Shown: one piece after another, positions 9,072 through 19,074 of the stretch
Layout: every line of letters begins with the position of its first letter
How positions within the stretch are numbered: position 1 is the first letter of the stretch
Assembly: GCF_019345465.1 (NCBI RefSeq)
Contig: NZ_JAHKRC010000001.1
Span: forward strand, 496,001-560,000
Source of the DNA: Pseudomonas sp. NKUCC02_KPG
Lineage (GTDB): Bacteria > Pseudomonadota > Gammaproteobacteria > Pseudomonadales > Pseudomonadaceae
Length of the DNA stretch: 64,000 nucleotides
Reading direction: 5' to 3'
Notes under the pieces: generated by a model
What the model saw: only the letters and a program-made list of their open reading frames with translations
What the model was told of the DNA's origin: nothing
The model's database searches: none
Made by a program: the position numbers and the translations under genes

Positions 9072-10301
9072 TCAATGACGCCCATCAATAATTTCATTAA
9101 ACGCGTTGGATATCTGCACGCTGTAGTCTTTAACACGCGTCCAGGGATTCAACAGTTGTGAAAAATCCAGTTTGAACCGGTGTAGCCGGGCAAGGTCATC
9201 CACCCCCTCCAACTGATAGGCCGCTTCATCGAGGTATTTGACAATGTAGCCCCAGACTTGCGCCAACTGCTTGGCCCCCTGCTCGGCGCCGAGCATTCGG
9301 CTGCGCAAATCTGTAAAGCGCTGCTGAGTGGCATCCAGCACAATGGCCAGCCTTTCCTGCTCATGACTGCCTTGTCTTGCGACTTCGCGCTCGGCAATCA
9401 GTTTGTTTTTTCGGGCCCGTGTCGCTTCGGCTTTCACACCAAATATCCCGCCCGTGATGGCCAAGCCTACAGGCCCCAGAAAAACCCCTGAATGGCCATA
9501 CAACACTTGGGTTTTATAGTCCTTGATCAACTGATCAATTTCACCGTCCAGCTCTTTAATACGCGCGACCAGCACTTCGCGCTCCCTGGAGTGCCCTCTC
9601 CTGGCATACGCATCTAGCTTGCCGTTGACTTCGTGAATCAACTCGTCAGACAACACCCGCTCAAACTCGGCCGCCAAGGCACCCACCGCCGTGGCTTTAT
9701 TAATATAAGCGTCGGTGTCTTTTTTAATCAGCAGCACATACTCCCTGACAATGCGGACGGCCTTGAGTTCTGTTGAGTTCAGAATAATCGCCTTCAACTC
9801 GGCTTCTTCTTTCTCGGTCAATTCATTAAGGGTGCCCGTGAGAAAACGCTCGAATTCGATCTTATTGATCAGCTCAATAATGCCATTGGCCGTCGTAATA
9901 AAACTGTCCGAAAACCTGTTAAGTTGCCGACTAAGCTCTTTTGTATCACGCTCCAGCGCCGACCATGTACCGGCGTGTTGCACAACACGCTGATGAAACG
10001 ACTGGATACTTGCAGGCTCTAGCCCCGGCACGTTCTCTGTATTCGCCCCGAACCATGCCACGATCTTATTGTAATCGACCGGCAATGTTCGAGATTCACG
10101 CACATAAGCACGGACACTGTGTATATCACTGCGCCGAATAATAAACCCCAGTTCATCTTTTGAAACCGCGGCGTTCTTTTCACCCGCCAACACCTGAATA
10201 TACTGCGAGGGCAAGTAGATGGCCGCTTCCAAGGACGTCATTTCCTCAAGCGGCCTGGCATCTTCAACACTCTCAACGAGGGCGTAATTATCACCTTGCA
10301 T
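9072..10301 (-). CDS. alpha-xenorhabdolysin-type binary toxin, subunit A
   Basis: Protein of 409 residues resembling XaxA/YaxA. It is mostly long alpha helices, with one hydrophobic hairpin (GPVGLAITGGIFG, about residues 276-288) inside the coiled-coil region, as expected of a ClyA-like alpha-pore-forming subunit. There is no signal peptide. ATG 10301 is preferred to the upstream in-frame start at 10343 because AAAGGGA lies 6 bases before it and the length then equals that of known A subunits. It is first in a two-gene operon with subunit B. The pair is more A+T-rich than its neighbours and lies between speC and the piu genes, suggesting acquisition. Function in this strain (insect, amoeba or host-cell killing) is inference. 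Confidence 0.75.
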   Translation of the reverse strand: MQGDNYALVESVEDARPLEEMTSLEAAIYLPSQYIQVLAGEKNAAVSKDELGFIIRRSDIHSVRAYVRESRTLPVDYNKIVAWFGANTENVPGLEPASIQSFHQRVVQHAGTWSALERDTKELSRQLNRFSDSFITTANGIIELINKIEFERFLTGTLNELTEKEEAELKAIILNSTELKAVRIVREYVLLIKKDTDAYINKATAVGALAAEFERVLSDELIHEVNGKLDAYARRGHSREREVLVARIKELDGEIDQLIKDYKTQVLYGHSGVFLGPVGLAITGGIFGVKAEATRARKNKLIAEREVARQGSHEQERLAIVLDATQQRFTDLRSRMLGAEQGAKQLAQVWGYIVKYLDEAAYQLEGVDDLARLHRFKLDFSQLLNPWTRVKDYSVQISNAFNEIIDGRH

Positions 10302-10495
10302 ATTAAATCCCTTTAAATAATTATCCTGCCAAAACAGGATCAATCTTCAAAGGACATCAATCAATTACACCACTACCCGGCAACTCGTAAGACAACGATA
10401 AAAACAAAAAAGAATACGTACCCTAACAATCCATGGCCCATTCAGATCTTCTAAAACACCGCGTACGAGCATTACCCGCCGCGGCGTAATGACTA

Positions 10496-11257
10496 TCAGT
10501 CGCCGCGGTCCTGCAGCGTATTGATGCGCGCTTGCCAAAGGTCGCTCATTGCCCTGACACGCGGCTCCCTGGCCTCCTGCAGGGCCAGGTAACTCACTCG
10601 CAAGAAGTTCAGGTTGCCTTGCGCCAATGCGCGCTCAAACCAGGTCAAGGCCTCATCAACATGACCGGACTCGGCGAGTACCGAGGCATGGCTGAACTGG
10701 CCACGAAAATCACCGCCAAGGGCTGAGCGTTCGTACCAGAAGCACGCCGCCTTTTTGTCTGCCGGGCAATACACGCCCTCTTCGAGATAACGCCCCAGCA
10801 GATTCATCGACTTGGCATGGCCAGCCTGTGCTGCCACTCCATACAAGGTGAACGCTGCACCCTGGTCTTGCGCCACACCGCGACCGGTAGCCAGCAAGTT
10901 GGCATAGTTGTAGAGCGCCCAATCCAAACCGGCCTCTGCTGCCTGACGATATTCCAGGCTGGCCAGCGTGCAATCCACAGGCCCGCCCCAGCCATGTTCC
11001 CAGCAACGTCCGAGCATGTTGCGGGCCATGAGGTGGCCGCCATTGGCCGCGATTTGAAACCAGCGCTTGGCCAGCACCGGGTCGCGCTCAATGCCCTGGC
11101 CGTCGAGCAGAATCTGACCCAGCAAGGCCTGACCGTCCACTATGCCCTCCTTGGCCGCCATCAAGATGGCCTGGGCAGCTTTCGCCGGGTTTTCAGCCAG
11201 CATGGCGCGCAATTGGTCACCATCGAGCACTTCTTCACGGCGCAGTTGAAAGTTCAT
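10496..11257 (-). CDS. Sel1-repeat (tetratricopeptide-like) protein
   Basis: Protein of 253 residues built of four to five Sel1-like repeats between about residues 38 and 215 (motifs such as GQALLGQILLDGQGIERD and NYANLLATGRGVAQD). Such proteins act as binding scaffolds. No signal peptide or membrane segment is visible. Its start lies only 2 bp after the piuC stop, so it is co-transcribed with piuC, the arrangement also found in other Pseudomonas. A role in the iron response is suggested by that context only. Confidence 0.8.
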   Translation of the reverse strand: MNFQLRREEVLDGDQLRAMLAENPAKAAQAILMAAKEGIVDGQALLGQILLDGQGIERDPVLAKRWFQIAANGGHLMARNMLGRCWEHGWGGPVDCTLASLEYRQAAEAGLDWALYNYANLLATGRGVAQDQGAAFTLYGVAAQAGHAKSMNLLGRYLEEGVYCPADKKAACFWYERSALGGDFRGQFSHASVLAESGHVDEALTWFERALAQGNLNFLRVSYLALQEAREPRVRAMSDLWQARINTLQDRGD

Positions 11258-11259
11258 GG

Positions 11260-11940
11260 CTAAACCTCGGCCCAGCGGCGCAACAGGTTGTGATAGGTGC
11301 CTGTGAGCTGGATGAGGGAGGGATGATCGGGTACGTCGCGGGTCAGTTGCTGGATCGCGCCATCCATTTCAAACAGCAAGGTGCGCTGGCTGTCTTCACG
11401 CACCAGGCTTTGGGTCCAGAAAAACGACGCAAAGCGCGCTCCTCGAGTAACCGCATTGACCTTGTGCAAGCTGGTGCCGGGGTACAGCACCATATCGCCA
11501 GCAGGCAGTTTGACTTGCTGCACACCGTAGGTGTCCTGAATCACCAGTTCACCGCCGTCATAGTCTTCGGGATCGCTGAAAAACAGGGTGGCCGACAGAT
11601 CCGTGCGTACCCGCTCGGGGCTGCCTCTGGGCTGACGCACAGCATTGTCGATATGAAAGTCGAAGCTGCCGCCCCCGGTGTAGCAGTTCACCAAGGGCGG
11701 AAAGACTTTGTGCGGTAACGCTGCCGACATGAACAGCGGATTTTTCCAGAGCCGGTCCATCATCGCTGCACCAATTTCCTTGGCTAACGGATGGTCTTCG
11801 GGCAGTTGCAGATTGTGCTTGGCCTTGGCGGATTGAAAGCCGGCAGTGATTTTGCCGTCAGCCCATTCAGTCTGCTGCAGCGCCTCACGGATGCGCTGCA
11901 CCTCTTCACGGGAGAACAAGCCGGGGATATGCAGCAACAT
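11260..11940 (-). CDS. piuC: Fe(II)/2-oxoglutarate-dependent PKHD-type hydroxylase
   Basis: Dioxygenase of 226 residues of the PiuC/YbiX family. Iron ligands are visible as His96-x-Asp98 (FDFHIDN) and His159 (LHKVNAV), with Arg169 placed to bind 2-oxoglutarate. The physiological substrate is not established. It is divergent from the siderophore receptor piuA, with Fur-like sites between them, and is followed at once by the Sel1-repeat gene. Expression under iron limitation is expected. Confidence 0.92.
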   Translation of the reverse strand: MLLHIPGLFSREEVQRIREALQQTEWADGKITAGFQSAKAKHNLQLPEDHPLAKEIGAAMMDRLWKNPLFMSAALPHKVFPPLVNCYTGGGSFDFHIDNAVRQPRGSPERVRTDLSATLFFSDPEDYDGGELVIQDTYGVQQVKLPAGDMVLYPGTSLHKVNAVTRGARFASFFWTQSLVREDSQRTLLFEMDGAIQQLTRDVPDHPSLIQLTGTYHNLLRRWAEV

Positions 11941-11969
11941 TACGCAGCACCTGATAGCAAAGGGATGGC

Positions 11970-11993
11970 AATGGTATTGATTCTTATTGAATG
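11970..11993. promoter_or_regulatory. possible Fur site near piuC
   Basis: The A+T-rich segment AATGGTATTGATTCTTATTG lies 30-55 bp upstream of the piuC start. On the opposite strand about 10 of 19 bases agree with the Fur consensus, so this is a weak call that gains from its location. Confidence 0.35.
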
Positions 11994-12072
11994 TGTAAAA
12001 CCCTGTTGCGCCCCTGTAGACGAACGAGTGTGAAAAAACCGTAAAGGCAATTTGTAAAGATTGTAAATTTAG

Positions 12073-12091
12073 CGCTAATAGTAATGCCTCT
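12073..12091. promoter_or_regulatory. Fur box in front of piuA
   Basis: GCTAATAGTAATGCCTCTC matches the 19-base Fur consensus at 12 positions by hand count. It lies about 70 bp upstream of the piuA start, in the divergent piuC-piuA interval, and is a good candidate for iron repression of piuA. Confidence 0.5.
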
Positions 12092-12157
12092 CAATTGATA
12101 GTCAGAATTGTTTGCCATATATTTCGCGGCTCAAATTCTGGGGGAAGGGATCTTAAA

Positions 12158-14470
12158 ATGTCGCGCCAACAATTAAAAATACCCGTCAGCTCACCACGCT
12201 TGCTGGCTTCGGCCATCGGTGTTGCTATCACTGCGAGCTCTGCAGCCCATATGGCTCAGGCCGCTGAAAGCACTGAGAGCAAGGCACAGGGCAACAGTAT
12301 TTCCCTTGGCGCGACTACCGTTACTGGCGAGCAGACCGAGCAGTCTTATCAAATCGAGAAAGCCAGCTCGTCCAAGTACACCGCGCCGCTGATCGACACC
12401 CCCCGCTCGATCACCATCATTCCGCAGCAACTGATCAAAGACACCGCAGCCACCTCGCTGCAGGACGCACTGCGCACAGTGCCGGGCATTACTTTCGGCG
12501 CAGGCGAAGGCGGCAACCCACAGGGCGACCGTCCATTTATCCGCGGGTTTGACGCTCAGGGCGACACCTATCTGGATGGCGTGCGTGACACGGGTGCGCA
12601 AAGCCGCGAGATCTTCGCCGTAGAAAACATTGAAGTTGCCAAAGGCCCGAATTCGGCCTTCGGTGGTCGCGGCGCGGCGGGCGGCACCATCAACATGGTG
12701 AGTAAAAAAGCCCACTTGGGTAACTCCATTGATGGCGGCTGGACCTGGGGTTCGGATCAGACCCAACGCTACACAATGGATGGCAACTATCAGTTCAGCG
12801 ACACCGTTGCAGGCCGTCTTAACCTGATGAGCCATGAAAGCAACGTGGCCGGTCGCGACAAGGTCAATTACGACCGTTGGGGTATTGCGCCTTCCCTGGC
12901 CTTTGGTCTGGGCACCGATACCCGCTTCAACGTCGACTACTACCACATGGAAAGTAACGACCTGCCGGATTCGGGCATTCCTTATGGTTATTCCGTTGGC
13001 AATACCCACACGGCTGCCAGCCCGGACAAACCGAATAACGGTGGCGACAGCAGCAACTTCTACGGCCTGACTGACCGCGACTTCCGCAAAACCCGCGCTG
13101 ATATCACGACCTTTGCGTTTGAGCATGATTTCAGTGACGACCTGCACATCAAGAACACCCTGCGTCACGGCAACTCCATGCAGGACTACATCCTGACCCA
13201 GCCGGATGACAGTAAAGGCAACGTCAACAATGGCAGCGTGTGGCGTCGTGCAAATACTCGCGTCAGCAACACCACGACCACGACCAACCAGACCGACCTG
13301 TTTGGTGATGTGTACATCGCAGGGTTCAAAAACAGCTACTCCACCGGCATCGAGCTCAGCCGCGAAACCAGCAGCAAGTCGTCCTATAACGTTAACACCG
13401 ATACCACCCCAGGCAGCCCTGGCAACTCCAGCACTAACTGCACACCTGGCATGATCGGCGCACCTAGCGGCTGGAACTGCACATCCCTGGGCAACCCGAA
13501 CCCGAATGATCCGTGGAGCGGCTCGATCGCACGCAACTACGCGGGCACCGATACCGCCAGCACCACTCGCGCCATTTATGTAATGGACACTCTGGAGCTG
13601 ACTCCGGAATGGTTACTGAACATGGGCCTGCGTTACGACCATTTCGACACCAAGTACAAGACGTACACCGGTGCAGGCGCAACGACCGCTAAAGGCTCCG
13701 ACACCAGCGACTTCTTCTCTGGCCAGTTGGGTCTGGTGTGGAAAGTACGCCCTAACGGCAGCATCTATGTGTCCTACGCTACCTCGGCGACACCTCCGGG
13801 TTCGATGGTAGGTGAAGGCAACGAGACCAATACATTGCCAGGCAGCACGGATCGTGCAGGCAATTTGCTGGCCAGCGACATGGAGCCGGAAGAAACCACC
13901 AACTACGAAATCGGTACCAAGTGGGATGTACTCAACGACCGCCTGTCCCTGGCAGCTGCGATCTTCCGTACCGAAAAAGAGAACACCCGCGTACAAACAG
14001 ATGCCACCACCTACGAAAACGCCGGTAAAACCCGCGTCGACGGGATTGAGCTTTCTGCTACCGGTAAAATCACTGACAAATGGCAAGTCTTCGCAGGTTA
14101 CAGCTACCTGGACGGCAAGCAGCAGGATGGCGGCCCTCTGAACAAGGCCACCGATGGCAACAAATTGCCTAACACGCCACGAAACAGCGCAAGCCTGTGG
14201 ACTACCTATGCAATTACGCCAAAGCTGACTGTCGGTGGCGGTGCGTTCTACGTGGATGACGTCTTCGGCAACGTTGCTAACTCGACGTATGTGCCGTCCT
14301 ACACCCGCTACGACGCAATGGCCAGCTACAAGCTGACCAAAAATATCGACCTGCAACTGAACGTGCAAAACCTGACAGACAAGACCTACTACGACAAAGC
14401 ATTCTCGACTCACTTCGCCAATCAGGCGGCGGGCCGTACAGCCTTGTTGACCACCAGCTTGCACTTCTGA
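12158..14470 (+). CDS. piuA: TonB-dependent catecholate siderophore receptor
   Basis: Outer-membrane receptor of 770 residues. A signal peptide covers about residues 1-35 (cleavage after MAQA), followed by a plug domain (DTPRSITIIPQQLIKD, then the conserved RGFDAQGD and KGPNS segments) and a 22-strand barrel that ends in Phe (LTTSLHF). It imports ferric catechol-type siderophores using TonB energy. ATG 12158 is chosen for the signal peptide and an AAGGGA site upstream; the longer frame from 12095 has no such support. PiuA-type receptors are also known as entry points for siderophore-antibiotic conjugates. A Fur box lies about 70 bp upstream and piuB follows. Confidence 0.92.
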   Translation: MSRQQLKIPVSSPRLLASAIGVAITASSAAHMAQAAESTESKAQGNSISLGATTVTGEQTEQSYQIEKASSSKYTAPLIDTPRSITIIPQQLIKDTAATSLQDALRTVPGITFGAGEGGNPQGDRPFIRGFDAQGDTYLDGVRDTGAQSREIFAVENIEVAKGPNSAFGGRGAAGGTINMVSKKAHLGNSIDGGWTWGSDQTQRYTMDGNYQFSDTVAGRLNLMSHESNVAGRDKVNYDRWGIAPSLAFGLGTDTRFNVDYYHMESNDLPDSGIPYGYSVGNTHTAASPDKPNNGGDSSNFYGLTDRDFRKTRADITTFAFEHDFSDDLHIKNTLRHGNSMQDYILTQPDDSKGNVNNGSVWRRANTRVSNTTTTTNQTDLFGDVYIAGFKNSYSTGIELSRETSSKSSYNVNTDTTPGSPGNSSTNCTPGMIGAPSGWNCTSLGNPNPNDPWSGSIARNYAGTDTASTTRAIYVMDTLELTPEWLLNMGLRYDHFDTKYKTYTGAGATTAKGSDTSDFFSGQLGLVWKVRPNGSIYVSYATSATPPGSMVGEGNETNTLPGSTDRAGNLLASDMEPEETTNYEIGTKWDVLNDRLSLAAAIFRTEKENTRVQTDATTYENAGKTRVDGIELSATGKITDKWQVFAGYSYLDGKQQDGGPLNKATDGNKLPNTPRNSASLWTTYAITPKLTVGGGAFYVDDVFGNVANSTYVPSYTRYDAMASYKLTKNIDLQLNVQNLTDKTYYDKAFSTHFANQAAGRTALLTTSLHF

Positions 14471-14490
14471 TTCGAAGTTGAGCTGTACAG

Positions 14491-14520
14491 AGCCCCGCCC
14501 ATCCAATGGTCGGGGCTTTT
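14491..14520 (+). terminator. terminator of piuA
   Basis: Hairpin AGCCCCG / CGGGGCT followed by TTTTG, 20 bp after the piuA stop. Confidence 0.8.
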
Positions 14521-14521
14521 G

Positions 14522-14611
14522 TGTAGCCGCTGACGAGGCACGAGGTTGCGATGCGGGCCGCAGGACCACCGACGGGGGCTGCTGCAGCCTCGTGCCTCGT
14601 CAGCGGCTATA
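14522..14611. repeat. REP-type inverted repeat, GTAGCCGCTGACGAGGC variant
   Basis: Arms GTAGCCGCTGACGAGGCACG and its near complement (14589-14611) flank a spacer of about 45 bases. It is related to the pairs at 811 and 24996 and lies between piuA and piuB. Confidence 0.8.
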
Positions 14612-14650
14612 AGTCTTGAAACATTCAATTGAGCAAGCAAGGCGGTCGTC

Positions 14651-17185
14651 GTGTTTAAGAAAACACTTTTTCAGCTGCACTGGTTTTTCGGGATCACCGC
14701 AGGGCTGGTTCTGGCCTTGATGGGGATAACCGGCGCCACGGTGTCGTTCCAGGACGAGTTGCTGAACTTGCTCAACCCTTCGGTACTCAAGGTCGAAAAA
14801 CTCGACAGCGGCGTGCTGCCACCCGCCGAGCTGGTGCGCAGGGTCGAGGCCACTGAAGGCAAACAGGTTTCAATGCTGTGGGTGGGCGTGGACAGCGGCA
14901 CTGCTGCGCGAATTTTCTTCACCCCGCCACCGGGCGAGCGGCGTGGCCAGATGCGCTATGTCGACCCCTATACCGGCACCTATCAGGGTGAGGCCAACGG
15001 CCAGGGCTTTTTCGACCTGATGCTGCAACTGCACCGTTTTCTGGCCATGGGCCAAACCGGTCGCCAGATCACCGGCGCCTGTACCCTGATGCTGATTTTC
15101 TTCTGCCTGTCGGGGCTGTACTTGCGCTGGCCGCGCAAAGCGTTGAACTGGCGTGCCTGGTTGACGCTGGACTGGGCGAAAAAAGGTCGCAGCTTTAACT
15201 GGGACCTGCACGCGGTCGCAGGCACCTGGTGCATGATCTTTTACCTGCTGGCGGCCCTGACCGGTTTGTCATGGTCTTACGAATGGTACAACAAGGGCCT
15301 GCAAAAGCTGTTTTCCGACACCCCCAACAGCGAGCAACGCAAAGGCGGCCGTGGCCAACCAGGGCCTAGAGGGCCGGCTCCGGTGGCCGACTACGACGCA
15401 ATCTGGGCCAGTATCCAGAAAGCCGCGGGACCGGGCCTGAGCACCTACAACGTGCGCATGCCGCCAGTGGCAGGACAACCCGCCACGGTGTTCTACCTGC
15501 TCAACAGCTCGCCCCACGAGCGTGCGTTCAACCAGATCACGCTCGACCCTGCCACCGGCGCGGTGAAAAAACACGATCGCTTTGAAGCCAAAAGCTACAA
15601 GGCACAATTGCTCAGCAGCATTTACGCCCTCCATGTGGGCAGCTACTGGGGCCTGACCGGTCGAATCCTGGTGACCATCGCCAGCCTGACCATGCCGCTG
15701 TTCTTTATTACCGGCTGGTTGTTGTACCTGGACCGTCGCCGTAAAAAACGTCAGATCAAACAGGCACGCAAGGGGTTTGCCGCGGTCAGCAACGATGCGC
15801 CGTCATGGCTGATCGGCTTTGCCAGCCAAAGCGGCTTTGCCGAGCAATTGGCCTGGCAGACTGCCGGACAACTGCAGGCGGCCGGTCTGCCGGTGCGGGT
15901 TCAGCCCTTGGGGGCGCTCAACGAAGACGACTTGCAACAAGCGAGCAACGCTCTGTTTGTGGTCAGCACCTTTGGCGATGGGGAAGCGCCCGACAGCGCC
16001 CGTGGTTTTGAACGCAAAATCCTCGGCCAGCCTCTGGGGCTGAACACGCTCAAGTATTCCGTGCTCGCGCTGGGCGACCGTCAATACCCGCACTTTTGTG
16101 GTTTTGCCACCCGGGTCCAGCAATGGCTGAGCGAGCGTGGGGCCCAAGCGCTGTTTAGCCCGGTGCAGGTCGACAGCGGTGATGCCGAAGCGCTTCATCA
16201 GTGGCAGCAACAGCTCAGCCAGCTCACCGGCGGCGCGCCGAGCGCCAACTGGCAGGCACCGAGCTACAACAACTGGAGCCTTGATCAGCGTGAACTGCTC
16301 AACCCCGGCAGCAGCGGTTCGGGGGTTTATCTGTTGGCGCTCACCCCACCCGATGGGAACGCCTCCTGGCAGGCCGGTGATTTGGTAGAAGTCATGCCAA
16401 GGCAGTCCACGTGGGCCGTCGAGCACTTCCTTGACGGCCTGGGCCTTTCGGCCAACTCCCCGGTGCAACTCGATGGCCTGCAAGAAACCCTGGCCCAGGC
16501 ACTGGGCGGCCGCCAACTGCCGGACAATCGCGCTCACCTGGTGGGCATGCACGCCCAGGCGCTGGTCGACGCATTAGTCCCGCTGAACATGCGCGAATAC
16601 TCCATTGCCTCGATCCCCGAGGATGGGTCATTGCAATTGATCGTGCGTCAGGAACGGCATGCCGATGGCAGTCTGGGGATTGGTTCGGGCTGGCTGACGG
16701 AACATGCCGCCATCGGCTCGGCGATCAGCCTGCGTGTGCGGCGCAACAGCGGCTTTCATCTGCCCGCCGAACCCGTGCCGCTGATTCTGCTCGGTAATGG
16801 CACCGGTCTGGCAGGGCTGCGCAGCTTGCTCAAGGCACAGATCGCCCAAGGACAGCAGCGCAATTGGTTGTTCTTTGGCGAGCGTAACGCCGAGCACGAC
16901 TTTTATTGCCGCGATGAGCTGCAAGGCTGGCTGGCCAGCGGTGATCTGGCACGCCTGGATCTGGCATTTTCGCGGGATCAGGCACAGAAGGTCTACGTGC
17001 AGGATCGCTTGCGTGAGTCGGGTGATGAAGTGCGTCAATGGCTGGCAGACGGTGCCGCTATTTATATCTGCGGCAGTTTGCAGGGGATGGCCGCGGGTGT
17101 GGACCAGGCACTGATCGACATGCTGGGGGCTGAAGCGGTGGAGTTGCTGATCGAGCAGGGGCGCTATCGCCGCGATGTGTACTAG
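14651..17185 (+). CDS. piuB: PepSY membrane ferric reductase fused to flavodoxin/FAD reductase
   Basis: Modular inner-membrane protein of 844 residues. The N-terminal 370 residues are a PepSY-associated region with about four membrane helices (near 5-32, 138-160, 190-210 and 341-365). A flavodoxin-like domain follows (about 385-530) and then a sulfite-reductase-type FAD/NADPH module to the end ([15 protein letters not shown] is the nucleotide-binding segment). The layout suggests electron transfer from NADPH through FAD and FMN to the periplasmic side, for reductive release of iron from siderophores. Start is GTG 14651. It lies 180 bp after piuA across a terminator and a REP pair, so it probably has its own promoter. 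Confidence 0.88.
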   Translation: MFKKTLFQLHWFFGITAGLVLALMGITGATVSFQDELLNLLNPSVLKVEKLDSGVLPPAELVRRVEATEGKQVSMLWVGVDSGTAARIFFTPPPGERRGQMRYVDPYTGTYQGEANGQGFFDLMLQLHRFLAMGQTGRQITGACTLMLIFFCLSGLYLRWPRKALNWRAWLTLDWAKKGRSFNWDLHAVAGTWCMIFYLLAALTGLSWSYEWYNKGLQKLFSDTPNSEQRKGGRGQPGPRGPAPVADYDAIWASIQKAAGPGLSTYNVRMPPVAGQPATVFYLLNSSPHERAFNQITLDPATGAVKKHDRFEAKSYKAQLLSSIYALHVGSYWGLTGRILVTIASLTMPLFFITGWLLYLDRRRKKRQIKQARKGFAAVSNDAPSWLIGFASQSGFAEQLAWQTAGQLQAAGLPVRVQPLGALNEDDLQQASNALFVVSTFGDGEAPDSARGFERKILGQPLGLNTLKYSVLALGDRQYPHFCGFATRVQQWLSERGAQALFSPVQVDSGDAEALHQWQQQLSQLTGGAPSANWQAPSYNNWSLDQRELLNPGSSGSGVYLLALTPPDGNASWQAGDLVEVMPRQSTWAVEHFLDGLGLSANSPVQLDGLQETLAQALGGRQLPDNRAHLVGMHAQALVDALVPLNMREYSIASIPEDGSLQLIVRQERHADGSLGIGSGWLTEHAAIGSAISLRVRRNSGFHLPAEPVPLILLGNGTGLAGLRSLLKAQIAQGQQRNWLFFGERNAEHDFYCRDELQGWLASGDLARLDLAFSRDQAQKVYVQDRLRESGDEVRQWLADGAAIYICGSLQGMAAGVDQALIDMLGAEAVELLIEQGRYRRDVY

Positions 17186-17214
17186 AGGTTTTCTCTCGGG
17201 TTACTAGCCCGACT

Positions 17215-17306
17215 CCTGTGGGAGCGGGCTTGCTCGCGAAAGGCTCAATGCGGTGAATCAGATCAACTGCATCAAGTCCATCGCGAGCAAGCCCGCTCCC
17301 ACAAGG
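17215..17306. repeat. REP pair, GTGGGAGCGGGCTTGCTCGCG family
   Basis: Arms CTGTGGGAGCGGGCTTGCTC (17215 onward) and the exact complement ending near 17306, spacer about 40 bases. It lies between the convergent piuB and fruA. Confidence 0.9.
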
Positions 17307-17323
17307 TATTGGCTACCAGGCGA

Positions 17324-19063
17324 CTACGCCTTGGCTGTCTCCAGCGCCATTTCCACCGGCTCCGGCCGCTTGATCACTGCATACACCACCGCAGTCAACA
17401 GGCTGCCCGCCACAATCGCCAGCAAGTACAGCAGCGCATGGTTGATCGCATTCGGGATCAGCAGCACGAACAAGCCGCCGTGCGGTGCCATCAGCTTGCA
17501 GCCGAAGTACATCGACAATGCGCCCGTCAACGCGCCACCCAGGATGCTCGCCGGGATAACCCGCAGCGGGTCTTTGGCGGCAAACGGGATCGCACCTTCA
17601 GAAATAAAGCACAGCCCCAGCACCAGTGCCGCTTTGCCCGCCTCACGCTCGGTTTGAGCGAACTTGCGTCGCGCCAGGAAGGTCGCAATGCCCAGCCCGA
17701 TCGGCGGCACCATGCCCGCCGCCATCGTGGCCGCCATCGGTGCATAACTCTGGGAAGCCAGCAGCCCGACCGAAAACGCATACGCCGCCTTGTTGATAGG
17801 CCCGCCAAGGTCGACACACATCATCCCGCCCAGCAACACACCCAACAGAATGGCGTTGGTGGTGCCCATGCTGTCGAGGAAGTGGGTGAGGCCCTCGAGC
17901 ATCCCGGCAACCGGCTTGCCCACCACGTAGATCATCACCAGGCCGGTAAACAGGCTGGCGAACAACGGGATGATCAGAATCGGCTTCAAGGCTTCCAGGC
18001 TTTGCGGCAATTGCAGATAGCGATTGATCGCCTTGGCACAATAGCCCGCGATAAACCCGGCAATGATCCCGCCGATAAACCCGGCACCCAGCGTGCTCGC
18101 CAACAGACCGCCAATCATCCCCGGCGCCAGGCCCGGACGGTCGGCAATCGAGTAAGCGATGTAACCCGCCAGCAGCGGCACCATCAGTTTGAACGCAGCG
18201 TCACCACCGATTTGCATCAGGGCTGCCGCCAGCGTGCCGGGCTCTTTATAGGCAGAGATGCCAAACACGAAGGACAACGCGATCAGCAAACCGCCCGCCA
18301 CCACCATCGGCAGCATGAAGGACACGCCGGTCAGCAAATGTTTGTAGACCCCGGCTTTTTCTTGCTTGGCCGGTGCTGAGCCGCCCGTCGCGGCGCTCTC
18401 TTGCTGGCCTTCGGCCAATGCCTTGTTCAGGGTGGCTTCGGCTTGTTTGAGGGCAATGCCGGTGCCGCAGCGGTAAATCTTTTTGCCGGCAAAGCGCTCG
18501 GCAGGCACTTCGATATCTGCCGCCAACAGCACCACATCGGCGTCCCGGATGGCCTCGGCGCTCAACGGATTGCGCGCACCGACCGAGCCTTGGGTTTCGA
18601 CCTGCAGTTCGTAACCCAATCGCTTGGCCGCCTGCTGCAAGGCTTCGGCCGCCATGAAGGTGTGGGCAACACCGGTCGGGCATGCCGTGACGGCGACGAT
18701 TTTAGGTGCGCGTTTCTCGCTCTCGACAGGGGCCGAGGATGGCGCAGGCGACGTGTAGATTTGCGCCTCTTTGATCCCGCGCAGCAACACGGCCTCTACA
18801 TCCTGCAGGGCCTGGGCCGGGGTGCTTTGAAATACCCGTTTGCCAATAAAACGTTGCATGTCCAGCGGTGTACTGCTGACCAGCAAAACCCACTCGGCTT
18901 CGTCGAGGGTGGCCGCCGACAATTGACGTTCCGGGTGCTTGGGATCATGCACTTCAACGCTGGTGCTCCAGCCCTGGCGCTGCGCGGCGGCATCGAGCAA
19001 ACGGGCACATAGCACGCTGGTCACCATGCCGTTGGGGCAGCCCGTCACAATGGCTAATTTCAT
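17324..19063 (-). CDS. fruA: PTS fructose transporter subunit IIBC
   Basis: Fructose permease of 579 residues that imports fructose as fructose 1-phosphate. Two IIB-like domains lie at the N-terminus: a first (about 1-100, TGCPNGMVTSV) and a second (about 122-220) with the phosphorylated Cys in the motif TACPTGVAHTFMAAE. The membrane IIC domain takes up residues about 240-570 with around eight helices. It is the last gene of fruB-fruK-fruA, 11 bp after fruK, and depends on FruB for phosphate. Length and domain order are standard for Pseudomonas. Confidence 0.95.
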   Translation of the reverse strand: MKLAIVTGCPNGMVTSVLCARLLDAAAQRQGWSTSVEVHDPKHPERQLSAATLDEAEWVLLVSSTPLDMQRFIGKRVFQSTPAQALQDVEAVLLRGIKEAQIYTSPAPSSAPVESEKRAPKIVAVTACPTGVAHTFMAAEALQQAAKRLGYELQVETQGSVGARNPLSAEAIRDADVVLLAADIEVPAERFAGKKIYRCGTGIALKQAEATLNKALAEGQQESAATGGSAPAKQEKAGVYKHLLTGVSFMLPMVVAGGLLIALSFVFGISAYKEPGTLAAALMQIGGDAAFKLMVPLLAGYIAYSIADRPGLAPGMIGGLLASTLGAGFIGGIIAGFIAGYCAKAINRYLQLPQSLEALKPILIIPLFASLFTGLVMIYVVGKPVAGMLEGLTHFLDSMGTTNAILLGVLLGGMMCVDLGGPINKAAYAFSVGLLASQSYAPMAATMAAGMVPPIGLGIATFLARRKFAQTEREAGKAALVLGLCFISEGAIPFAAKDPLRVIPASILGGALTGALSMYFGCKLMAPHGGLFVLLIPNAINHALLYLLAIVAGSLLTAVVYAVIKRPEPVEMALETAKA

Positions 19064-19074
19064 GTGTATCCCTC

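Noticed and set aside
17215..17306. Repeated hairpins considered as CRISPR
   Set aside because: They are inverted pairs scattered singly between genes, not direct repeats with regular spacers, and no cas gene is present.
17309..18379. Open frame of 356 codons opposite fruA
   Set aside because: Arg/Gln/His-rich translation typical of a shadow frame.
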